Notes under the pieces: generated by a model
What the model was told of the DNA's origin: nothing
Databases searched by the model: none
The model's input: the letters and a program-made list of their open reading frames with translations, nothing else
Program-made: the position numbers and the translations under genes
In this document: in pieces, positions 9,157 to 15,586 of the stretch
Layout: every line of letters begins with the position of its first letter
Position numbering within the stretch: the first letter of the stretch is position 1
NCBI GenBank assembly: GCA_049680185.1
Contig: JBAUHI010000039.1
Location: forward strand, 1 to 26,503
Length of the DNA: 26,503 nt
DNA from: CAMLHU01 sp049680185
GTDB lineage: Bacteria > Gemmatimonadota > Gemmatimonadetes > Gemmatimonadales > GWC2-71-9
Direction of reading: 5' to 3'

Positions 9157-10929
9157 CAGATACGCATCCTTGTGGTCTTGGCCCTCGCGTCCACCGCCTG
9201 CGCGGCGAACGTCCGGGCGCCGGTCATTCCCGACTCGGGCCCCCTGCTGCCCGGGCCGGTCGAGGTCAACGCGGTGATGGCACCCGGCGGAACACGGGTG
9301 AACATCAACGCACTCCTGCTGCAGCTCACTCCGAGGCAGAAGCTCGCCCAACTTGTGATCCCCTGGGTGGCCGGGAACTACCAGGCCTTCGACGACTCGG
9401 CACTCGTCCGCGCGACCGGATGGGTCGACTCGCTCCAGGTCGGCGGGATCATCGTGTCTACCGGCTCGCCGCTCGATGTCGCCGCCAAGCTCAATTTCCT
9501 GCAGCGCCGAAGCTCGCTGCCGCTCCTCATGGCCGCGGACCTCGAGAGCGGCACCGCCGGCAGGTTCCTCGGTGGCACCGCCTTCCCCACCAATATGGGC
9601 GTGGCCGCCACCGGCCGGGAGCTGGACGCCTACGAGATGGGACGCATCACCGCCCTCGAAGGGCGCGCGGTCGGCATCGGCCTGGCCCTGGCACCGGTCG
9701 CGGACGTCAACAACAACCCCGCCAACCCGATCATCAATACGCGCTCCTTCGGCGAGGACGCCACCCGGGTCGCCGTCCTGGTGGACGCCGAGGTACGGGG
9801 CATGGAGGACCACGGTCTTCCGGCGACGGCCAAGCACTTCCCCGGCCATGGCGACACCGGCACCGACAGCCACATCGCACTCCCCATCATCGCCTCGGGC
9901 TGGGCCCGGCTCGATACCCTGGAATTCGTGCCCTTCCGCGCTGCGATCCATGGCGGCGTCACCGCCGTGATGAGTGCCCATATCGCACTTCCCGGACTCG
10001 ACAGCGGCGCCATCCGGCCTGCGACGCTCGACCCGGCGATCCTGACCGGCATCCTGCGCGATTCGCTGGGCTTCCACGGCATCATCATCACCGATGCGCT
10101 CGACATGGGCGCCTTGGTCTCCACCTACGGCGGCGGGAAGGCGGCGGTGCTCGCCTTTCTCGCCGGTGCGGATCTCCTCCTCCAGCCAGCGGATCCCGCC
10201 GAGGCGCTCGACTCGCTGGTCCAAGCCTACGCGGACCATCGCATCACCGACGATCGGCTCGACCGCTCGGTGCAGAAGGTGCTGGAACTCAAGCGCTCAC
10301 TGGGACTCTTCCGCCGACGCACCGTCGACCTCGAGGCGATCCCATTCGTCGTCGGCGACTCGGCCTTCCAGCGCGAGGCCAAGGACGTGACCCAACGCGC
10401 GGTGGTATTGGTCAAGGACAGCGCCGGCACGGTCGATTCCCTCCGCCATGGGCATCGACGGATCACGCTGGTGACCTACGGCGACGAGAACGCCCCCAAC
10501 GTCGGCGTCCGCCTGGCGCAGGAACTCCGCGTCGCCGGCCACGCGGTCAACCAATTCAAGCTCTGGGCGATGAGCGGCCCCGCCAGTTACGACTCGGCCC
10601 GCACCTTGATCGCCAGGAACGGCTACGTGGTCTTTGCCTCGTCAGTGCGCACCTCCGCGTGGCGCGGAACGCTGGCACTCCCCGATGCCTGGGCCCAGTT
10701 GGTCGACAGCATCTCGCGCACGCGACCGACGGTGCTGGTGTCCGAGGGATCGCCCTACATCATCCAGCAGGCGCCCTCGGCGGGCAGCTACCTGATCGGC
10801 TGGACCCCCAACGCACTCGCCGAAACGGCCGTCGGGAAGGCGCTCGGCGGAACGGCGCCGATCACCGGCCACCTCCCCATCTCGATCCCGCCCCTCTTCC
10901 CGCTCGGCGCGGGGATCGTCCGCAAGTGA
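9151..10929 (+). CDS. nagZ: NagZ-type beta-N-acetylglucosaminidase (GH3), lipoprotein
   Basis: This GH3 enzyme would release GlcNAc from muropeptides or chain ends. The catalytic Asp-His pair of the NagZ branch is visible in KHFPGHGDTGTDSH (residues 228-241; Asp239, His241) and the nucleophile in IIITDALDMGA (Asp315). These positions nearly match the two-domain B. subtilis NagZ. At 592 residues it has the extra C-terminal GH3 domain, unlike the short cytoplasmic NagZ of enterobacteria. The GTG start at 9151 gives a signal peptide MHQIRILVVLALASTAC with lipobox STA-Cys17; a start at ATG 9277 would lose it. No strong ribosome binding site is seen. The stop overlaps the next gene by GTGA. An export signal and the neighbouring NamZ imply extracytoplasmic action on wall fragments. 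Confidence 0.9.
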   Translation: MHQIRILVVLALASTACAANVRAPVIPDSGPLLPGPVEVNAVMAPGGTRVNINALLLQLTPRQKLAQLVIPWVAGNYQAFDDSALVRATGWVDSLQVGGIIVSTGSPLDVAAKLNFLQRRSSLPLLMAADLESGTAGRFLGGTAFPTNMGVAATGRELDAYEMGRITALEGRAVGIGLALAPVADVNNNPANPIINTRSFGEDATRVAVLVDAEVRGMEDHGLPATAKHFPGHGDTGTDSHIALPIIASGWARLDTLEFVPFRAAIHGGVTAVMSAHIALPGLDSGAIRPATLDPAILTGILRDSLGFHGIIITDALDMGALVSTYGGGKAAVLAFLAGADLLLQPADPAEALDSLVQAYADHRITDDRLDRSVQKVLELKRSLGLFRRRTVDLEAIPFVVGDSAFQREAKDVTQRAVVLVKDSAGTVDSLRHGHRRITLVTYGDENAPNVGVRLAQELRVAGHAVNQFKLWAMSGPASYDSARTLIARNGYVVFASSVRTSAWRGTLALPDAWAQLVDSISRTRPTVLVSEGSPYIIQQAPSAGSYLIGWTPNALAETAVGKALGGTAPITGHLPISIPPLFPLGAGIVRK

Positions 10930-12188
10930 CCATTCGACGCGCGACGCTCCTGACGTTGGCCACCGCGGCATCGGCCGGGTGTGCCATGTCGCGTCCGGCA
11001 GCAGCCCCGACCCCGGCCTGGGCTGTGCCGCACCTCCCACGGGACAGTGGCGAGGCACGGTTCCCCGAAGCGGCACGATTCCTCGATTCGGCAGTGGCCA
11101 ACGGAGCCGCACCCGGTGCGGTGATGGCGGTGAGCTGGCACGGACACCGCTGGTATCACGGCACCGGCCGACTCGGCATCGATGACCCATCCATTCCTGA
11201 CTCGCTGACACTCTACGACCTGGCATCGGTCACCAAGGTCACGGCGATGACGCCGCTCGCCCTCTTTGCCGAGAGCCAGGGGACGCTCGACCTCGACGCC
11301 CCGATCCAGCGCTACGTGCCGGAGTTCGTGGGACCCGGCAAGGACCAGGTCACCGTGCGGCAGCTGCTGACCCACTCCAGTGGCCTGCCCGCCGATCGTC
11401 CCCTCTATAAGGAAGCAGTGACGCGGGCAGCGGCCTTTGCCGTGGCCGACTCGGTCCAGCTCGACACGCTGCCAGGCACCCGGATGGTCTATTCCGACCT
11501 GGGCATCATCGTGATGACCCAGGCGCTCGAGCGGATCGATGGTCACCGACTCGATACCCTCGCCCAGAATCTCGTATTCGGTCCGTTGGGCATGCACGAC
11601 ACTCGATACCTGCCTCCGGCCGCGTGGCTCCCGCGCATCGCGCCGACCGAGAACGACACCATCTGGCGGCACCGGATGCTTCGGGGGGAGGTGCATGACG
11701 AAAATGCCTCGCGGCTCGATGGCGTCTCGGGGCACGCAGGGCTCTTCAGCGATGGCATCGACATGCTCACCTACGGCGAGTGGTGGATCGCCGAATGGCG
11801 CGCGGCGGGCTTGGGCGGCACCGCATCGGCGCCCCCCGAATACCCCGCGTTCCCGCTGTCCCGTCTGGCCCAATTCATCACCCGCCAGGATACGCCGCCG
11901 GGTTCGAGCCGGGCGCTCGGCTGGGATACGCCGAGCGATATCTCCAGTTCGGGACGCTACATGTCGGCCCGGAGCTTCGGCCACACTGGGTTCACAGGAA
12001 CGTCGATCTGGATCGACCCGACCCGGGACCTGGTCATCGTGCTGCTGAGCAATCGGGTGAATCCGACCCGGGCCAACCAGAACTGGGGCACCGCCGTGCG
12101 GGGTGGCGTGGCCGATCGGGTGCTCCTGGCGCTCGATCCCGGGGCGTCCCTGCGCCCCTCCGTTGACTCGGCCGGTGCTCGTCCCTAG
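10926..12188 (+). CDS. Serine hydrolase of the beta-lactamase/S12 family, AmiE-like lipoprotein
   Basis: This 420-residue protein belongs to the class C beta-lactamase/penicillin-binding family. The active-site set is present: Ser101-Val-Thr-Lys104 (SxxK), Tyr189-Ser-Asp191 (YxN position) and a late HTG (in GHTGFTGTS). LLTHSSGLP is another family hallmark. Residues 1-19 form a lipoprotein signal with lipobox SAG-Cys19. The GTG start at 10926 overlaps the nagZ stop as GTGA, so the two are translationally coupled. In B. subtilis the muropeptide-rescue operon encodes AmiE, an N-acetylmuramyl-L-alanine amidase of this same fold next to nagZ and namZ. By that analogy this enzyme probably removes the peptide from MurNAc-peptides. 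A D,D-peptidase, esterase or true beta-lactamase is possible on sequence alone. Confidence 0.82.
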   Translation: MTIRRATLLTLATAASAGCAMSRPAAAPTPAWAVPHLPRDSGEARFPEAARFLDSAVANGAAPGAVMAVSWHGHRWYHGTGRLGIDDPSIPDSLTLYDLASVTKVTAMTPLALFAESQGTLDLDAPIQRYVPEFVGPGKDQVTVRQLLTHSSGLPADRPLYKEAVTRAAAFAVADSVQLDTLPGTRMVYSDLGIIVMTQALERIDGHRLDTLAQNLVFGPLGMHDTRYLPPAAWLPRIAPTENDTIWRHRMLRGEVHDENASRLDGVSGHAGLFSDGIDMLTYGEWWIAEWRAAGLGGTASAPPEYPAFPLSRLAQFITRQDTPPGSSRALGWDTPSDISSSGRYMSARSFGHTGFTGTSIWIDPTRDLVIVLLSNRVNPTRANQNWGTAVRGGVADRVLLALDPGASLRPSVDSAGARP

Positions 12189-12191
12189 GTT
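12163..12191 (+). promoter_or_regulatory. Candidate promoter for the Fe-S carrier gene
   Basis: TTGACT (12163-12168) and TAGGTT (12186-12191) are separated by 17 bases. The -10 element overlaps the TAG stop codon of the AmiE-like gene (12186-12188). Transcription would begin about 45 bases before the ATG at 12242. This makes the Fe-S carrier gene an independent unit inside the salvage locus. Confidence 0.5.
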
Positions 12192-12241
12192 GAACGGAGT
12201 CTTCAGAACCGGCCCGCAGGGCCCTCGAAGGAGCAGGCTCG

Positions 12242-12616
12242 ATGAGCAGCAGCGTGGAACAGCAGGCGCCGACGGCGGGAGCGTTCCAGCTCACCCTGAC
12301 GGATAACGCGGTGGTCGAGGTGCGGAAGTTCATGGCGGCCGAGAAGGTGGCGGCTGAGAGCGGCGGGCTCCGGGTGAGCGTGCTGCCGGGCGGGTGCTCC
12401 GGCTTCAAGTACAGCCTCAACATCGAAGAGCGCGCGCTGGACGATGACGCCGTGCTCGAGGTCAACGGGGTCCGGGTGATCGTCGACGCCTTCTCGATGC
12501 AATACCTGAACGGCGTTTCGATCGACTATGTGACCGCGATGCAGGGCTCCGGCTTCAGCTTCAACAATCCGAGCGCTACCGGCGGCTGCGGCTGCGGGAC
12601 GAGCTTCACGGCGTAG
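12242..12616 (+). CDS. erpA: A-type iron-sulfur cluster carrier (IscA/ErpA family)
   Basis: This cytoplasmic carrier receives Fe-S clusters from the assembly scaffold and delivers them to apo-enzymes. The three ligand cysteines of A-type carriers are present: Cys52 in LPGGCSGFKY and Cys116/Cys118 in the C-terminal GGCGCG. The 124-residue length is normal, with a short N-terminal tail of about 14 residues before the domain. The ATG at 12242 follows AAGGAGC with good spacing, the strongest ribosome binding site in this part of the window. It has its own promoter and a clear intrinsic terminator, so it is probably a single-gene unit unrelated to the flanking peptidoglycan genes. ErpA is the closest named type by motif; IscA, SufA or HesB-like assignments remain possible. 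Confidence 0.9.
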   Translation: MSSSVEQQAPTAGAFQLTLTDNAVVEVRKFMAAEKVAAESGGLRVSVLPGGCSGFKYSLNIEERALDDDAVLEVNGVRVIVDAFSMQYLNGVSIDYVTAMQGSGFSFNNPSATGGCGCGTSFTA

Positions 12617-12620
12617 TCGG

Positions 12621-12770
12621 TCGGATGGACGGATGGACGGATGGGGTCCCGAGATGATCGGGGCCCCTTTTCGCTTGTGATGGACGGATGGGCGGATAGA
12701 CGCATGGGCGCATGGGCGCATGAGGCGCATGAGGCGCATGGGCGGGTGGCGGGTGGCGGGTGGCGTACCA
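12621..12770. repeat. Tandem GGATGGAC octamers and related GCATGGGC/GGGTGGC units
   Basis: Directly after the Fe-S carrier gene comes CGGATGGA repeated (12621-12645). Past the terminator it continues with GATGGACGGATGGGCGGATA and drifts into GCATGGGC, GGCGCATGA and finally three copies of GGGTGGC (about 12742-12764). The period is 7-8 bases. Unlike the other blocks, no inverted second arm is obvious. The gradual change of unit looks like successive slippage and mutation. Confidence 0.8.
12643..12671 (+). terminator. Intrinsic terminator of the Fe-S carrier gene
   Basis: GGGGTCCCGA (12643-12652) pairs with TCGGGGCCCC (12658-12667): ten pairs with one T-G wobble and a five-base loop, followed by TTTT. 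It is 27 bases after the stop codon. This is the best-formed intrinsic terminator in the window and it also falls inside the octamer repeat. Confidence 0.85.
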
Positions 12771-12779
12771 AATAGTGCT

Positions 12780-12836
12780 GTCATTCCGAGCGGAGCGCCT
12801 GTCCTGAGCTGCCGAAGGAAGGGATCTGCATCGCGA
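12780..12836. repeat. Dispersed intergenic repeat of the GTCATTCCGAGCGGAGCG type
   Basis: The sequence begins GTCATTCCGAGCGGAGCG and continues with CCTGTCCTGAGCTGCCGAAGG and GGATCTGC. From memory this wording closely resembles short dispersed repeats (GTCATCCTGAGC...GAAGGATCT) found between genes in many Acidobacteria, Chloroflexi and related genomes. It looks like two such units fused. No gene is associated with it. Only one copy lies in this window, so the repeat nature rests on recollection. Confidence 0.5.
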
Positions 12837-12904
12837 ACATCGACGCCAGCCGTCGACACCTGACCGCCCACCACGCGATCATACGTCTCGGCGCCGAGCC
12901 CGCG

Positions 12905-12984
12905 TTCCCCTCCTCTTCCCTTCCCCTCTTCATCCTCCTCCACTCACGGATCTGCGTGGTCTCTTGTCTCTTTTCTCTTCCCCC
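12905..12984. other. Polypyrimidine-rich intergenic tract
   Basis: Within the 432-base gene-free stretch 12617-13048, the plus strand is strongly C/T-rich: an unbroken pyrimidine run at 12905-12931, another at 12933-12941, and one at 12967-12984. It lies 65-145 bases upstream of the symporter gene, so it covers the likely promoter region of that operon. No convincing promoter hexamers were found in it. The rest of this gap is the repeats listed separately; about 12837-12904 shows nothing recognisable. Confidence 0.6.
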
Positions 12985-13048
12985 ATTCGTGTCTCCTGTG
13001 TAGCCTTCACCGCCCGTTCCGCCGCCCACCATTCGCCCGGGAGCCGGT

Positions 13049-14524
13049 CTGCACACTCTGGACCTCCTCACCGTCGTCCTGTACCTCGCGGTCATCACCA
13101 CCATCGGCATCCGTGCCGGTCGGGGGCAGCGCACCGCATCGGACTACTTCCTGGGCGCCCGGGACCTCCCGGCGCTCGCGGTGCTCCTGTCCATCGTGGC
13201 CACCGAGACCTCCGCACTCACGGTCATCTCGGTCCCGGGGATCGGCTTCAAGGGCGACCTCACATTCCTGCAGCTCGGGTTCGGCTACATCATCGGCCGG
13301 ATCGGCGTCGCCATCTGGCTCCTGCCCGGATATTTCAACGGCTCCCAGGAAACGGCCTATGCCCGCCTCGCTTCCCGGTTCGGGGATCGCACCCGCCGGG
13401 TGGTGTCGGCGGTCTTCCTGGTCACCCGCTTCCTCGGTGACGGCGTCCGGATCTTTGCCGGGGCCATCCCGCTGGCGCTCCTGGCCGGGTGGAGCATTCC
13501 GACGGCCATCGTGGTGATGGGCGCCGTCACCCTGCTGTACACCTGGTACGGCGGACTCCGGGCCGTGGTGTGGACCGATGTCCTCCAGCTCGCGGTCTAC
13601 ACCACCGGCGGGGTCATCGCGCTCGGGATCGCGCTCCACCTGGGCGGCGGCGCACACATGGTCCTCGCCGCGGCGGCCGCGGCCGGGAAGCTCAAGGTCG
13701 TCTCACTCCACTGGAATCTGACCGAGCCCTACACGCTCGCCGGCGGGATCATCGGCGGCGCACTCCTCTCGGCGGCGTCCCACGGGACCGACCACCTCAT
13801 CGTCCAGCGGCTGCTGGCCACCCGATCGCTCAAGGATGCCAGGCGCGCCATCGTCGGTTCTGGCGTGGCGGTGTGCGGGCTCTTCACGCTCTTCCTGCTG
13901 ATCGGCGTGGCCATCCAGACCGGCGGGCTCGCCCCTGCGGAGCTGGCCGGGGACCAGGTGTTCCCCCAGTTCATCCTGGCGCACCTGCCGGTCGGGCTGG
14001 CCGGCCTGATGATCGCCGGCATCCTCGCCGCCTCGATGGGCACCCACAGCTCGGCCATCAGCGCGCTCGCGAGCTCCGTCACCCACGACCTCTATGCCAC
14101 CTGGACCGGACGCACCGACCCGGGACACCTGCTCCACGTCGGTCGCGCCTTCGCGCTGGTGTGGGGCATCGCCCTGGTGCTCGCGGCCCTCGCGTTCAAT
14201 GCCTTCGCGGCCGGGAACACACCGGTGGTGGTGCTGGCGCTCTCGATCGCCTCGGTGACGTACGGCGGGCTCCTGGGGACCTATCTCCTTGCCGGTGGCT
14301 GGGCGCGGGCGCGCGGACGCGACGTCATCCTCGGCATCAGCGTCACGGTCGTGGTCATGACCGTGGTGATCTTCGCCGCGCGCCTCGCCACGGTACCGGA
14401 ACTCGACTGGCTCGCTCCGGTGGGCCGCCTTGCGTGGCCATGGTATGTTCCCTTCGGCACCGCTCTCACGCTGGGCGTGGCCGCACTTTCGAGTTTCCTC
14501 CCCCTCGGCAGAGCGGAACGATGA
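13049..14524 (+). CDS. Sodium:solute symporter (SSS family), candidate amino-sugar transporter
   Basis: This inner-membrane symporter has about 13 hydrophobic segments in roughly 491 residues. SSS signatures are clear: LGARDLPALAVLLSIVATE near the N-terminus, YGGLRAVVWTDVLQ, HGTDHLIVQRLLA and AASMGTHSSAISALASS. The frame is open from 13004 but has no ATG, GTG or TTG before residue ~44; the first transmembrane helix begins at HTLDLLTVVLYLAV, so I place the start at CTG 13049, five bases after GGGAG. The GTG at 13181 would remove the first helix. The stop overlaps the kinase start (ATGA). Coupling to an amino-sugar kinase beside NamZ/NagZ/AmiE-like genes suggests MurNAc or GlcNAc as substrate, like the non-PTS MurNAc transporter of Tannerella. 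Substrate is inference. Confidence 0.85.
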   Translation: MHTLDLLTVVLYLAVITTIGIRAGRGQRTASDYFLGARDLPALAVLLSIVATETSALTVISVPGIGFKGDLTFLQLGFGYIIGRIGVAIWLLPGYFNGSQETAYARLASRFGDRTRRVVSAVFLVTRFLGDGVRIFAGAIPLALLAGWSIPTAIVVMGAVTLLYTWYGGLRAVVWTDVLQLAVYTTGGVIALGIALHLGGGAHMVLAAAAAAGKLKVVSLHWNLTEPYTLAGGIIGGALLSAASHGTDHLIVQRLLATRSLKDARRAIVGSGVAVCGLFTLFLLIGVAIQTGGLAPAELAGDQVFPQFILAHLPVGLAGLMIAGILAASMGTHSSAISALASSVTHDLYATWTGRTDPGHLLHVGRAFALVWGIALVLAALAFNAFAAGNTPVVVLALSIASVTYGGLLGTYLLAGGWARARGRDVILGISVTVVVMTVVIFAARLATVPELDWLAPVGRLAWPWYVPFGTALTLGVAALSSFLPLGRAER

Positions 14525-15420
14525 CGACGATCTTCGTGGGTGTGGATGTCGGCGGGACCAAGACGAGTGCGGCGGTGGGATCGGCGACCGAGGTGCTGAG
14601 TCGGGCCAGCGGCGTTGGGGCCGCGGTACGCCCGGGACGTGCACTGGCCTCCGCGCAGACCATCGCCGAGGTGGCCCGGAAGGCGTTGGCGGCCTCGGGC
14701 GCACTTACCGCGCGTGCGATGGTGGTCGGTGCCGCCGGCGCGGGACGTGCCGCGGAGCGCGACGAGCTCCAGCGGGCGCTCGCATCGGAAAAGATCGCCG
14801 ACCTGGTGCAGGTGACGACCGATATCGAGTTGGCGCTGGTCGCCGCATTCGGGAACGAACCAGGCATCGTCCTGAGCGCCGGGACCGGCAGCATCGCGCT
14901 CGGCCGCGATGCCACCGGCGCCACCCATCGCGCCGGCGGGTACGGCTGGCAGATGGGCGACGAAGGCTCCGGCTACGGCATCGGTCGAGCGGCGCTGGGG
15001 GCGGTGAGCCGAGCGCACGATCGCCGCGGGCCCGCCACCAAGCTCACGTTGCGGGTGATGGCCGCCGCCAAGGCCCGCAGCTTCGACGACCTGATCAACT
15101 GGGCCACGCTCGCGACGCCCGCCGACGTCGCGTCACTCGCTCCCGGCGTGATGGAAATGTCCGCCCACGGCGACGCCGTGGCCCAGGGGATCGTCGACTA
15201 CGCCGTCCGCGAACTGGTCCTCCTGGCGACCGCATTGGCACCGCTCGTCGACAAGAAGGTGGTCCCGGTCGCGCTCTCAGGCGGGATACTCGGCGAGGAA
15301 GGCCTCCTCCGGGCCGTGGTCACAGCCAAGCTGCGGGAAGCGCCTGGACTCAGCGTGCGCGAGGACCCCGTCGAAGGGGCCCTCGGAGCGCTCGCGATGG
15401 CGCGGGTGTTGGGGGCGTAG
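14521..15420 (+). CDS. BadF/BadG/BcrA/BcrD-type kinase, probable MurNAc/GlcNAc kinase
   Basis: This 299-residue cytoplasmic protein is an actin-fold sugar kinase of the N-acetylglucosamine kinase branch. Motifs in order: GVDVGGTKTSA (phosphate 1), TDIELALVAAF, LSAGTGSIALG (phosphate 2), GGYGWQMGDEGSGYGIGR, which is the branch hallmark, and SGGILGE (adenosine site). MurK of Clostridium acetobutylicum, which phosphorylates both MurNAc and GlcNAc at the 6-position, belongs to this family. The ATG at 14521 overlaps the symporter stop (ATGA), implying one import-and-trap unit. No MurQ etherase is in the window to process MurNAc 6-phosphate, so GlcNAc is an equally possible substrate. An inverted heptamer repeat follows the stop. 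Confidence 0.88.
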   Translation: MTTIFVGVDVGGTKTSAAVGSATEVLSRASGVGAAVRPGRALASAQTIAEVARKALAASGALTARAMVVGAAGAGRAAERDELQRALASEKIADLVQVTTDIELALVAAFGNEPGIVLSAGTGSIALGRDATGATHRAGGYGWQMGDEGSGYGIGRAALGAVSRAHDRRGPATKLTLRVMAAAKARSFDDLINWATLATPADVASLAPGVMEMSAHGDAVAQGIVDYAVRELVLLATALAPLVDKKVVPVALSGGILGEEGLLRAVVTAKLREAPGLSVREDPVEGALGALAMARVLGA

Positions 15421-15586
15421 GGCTCTTAGGGCTGGAGGCTGGAGGCTAGAGGCTGGAGGCTGGAGGCTGGAGGCCAGGGGCCAACGGTCTCGTGCGGGGC
15501 CATTCCTCCCAGGCGCTTAGTTCTACGCTCCAAGGTCCAAGCCCTAAGCCTCTAGCTCCCGGCCCCTAGCCTCTAGCCCCTCACTC
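15421..15586. repeat. Inverted blocks of GGCTGGA/GGCTAGA heptamers between convergent genes
   Basis: The left block (about 15430-15478) is a near-perfect tandem run of GGCTGGA with one GGCTAGA. The right block (about 15547-15584) is a looser run of TCTAGCC and CCCTAGCC, the inverse orientation. Together they fill most of the 160 bases between the kinase stop (plus) and the amino acid permease stop (minus) and extend over the permease stop codon. A hairpin from the arms could terminate both transcripts. The middle 15480-15540 shows nothing recognisable. Confidence 0.85.

Noticed and set aside
10926..12188. Beta-lactamase antibiotic-resistance gene
   Set aside because: It has the family fold motifs, but lipoprotein export and coupling to nagZ/namZ point to wall-fragment processing rather than resistance.
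12203..12943. Minus-strand open frame across the Fe-S carrier gene and the repeats
   Set aside because: It reads antisense to a clear gene and through tandem repeats; no domain is visible.
13004..14524. Symporter as a truncated pseudogene because of the missing standard start
   Set aside because: The frame is open through a complete family N-terminus and every core motif is intact; a rare start or a small sequence error explains it better.
13489..15420. Long plus-strand frame joining the symporter region to the kinase (643 codons), as a fusion protein
   Set aside because: The first half is an out-of-frame reading of the symporter; only the part after 14521 is real, as the kinase.
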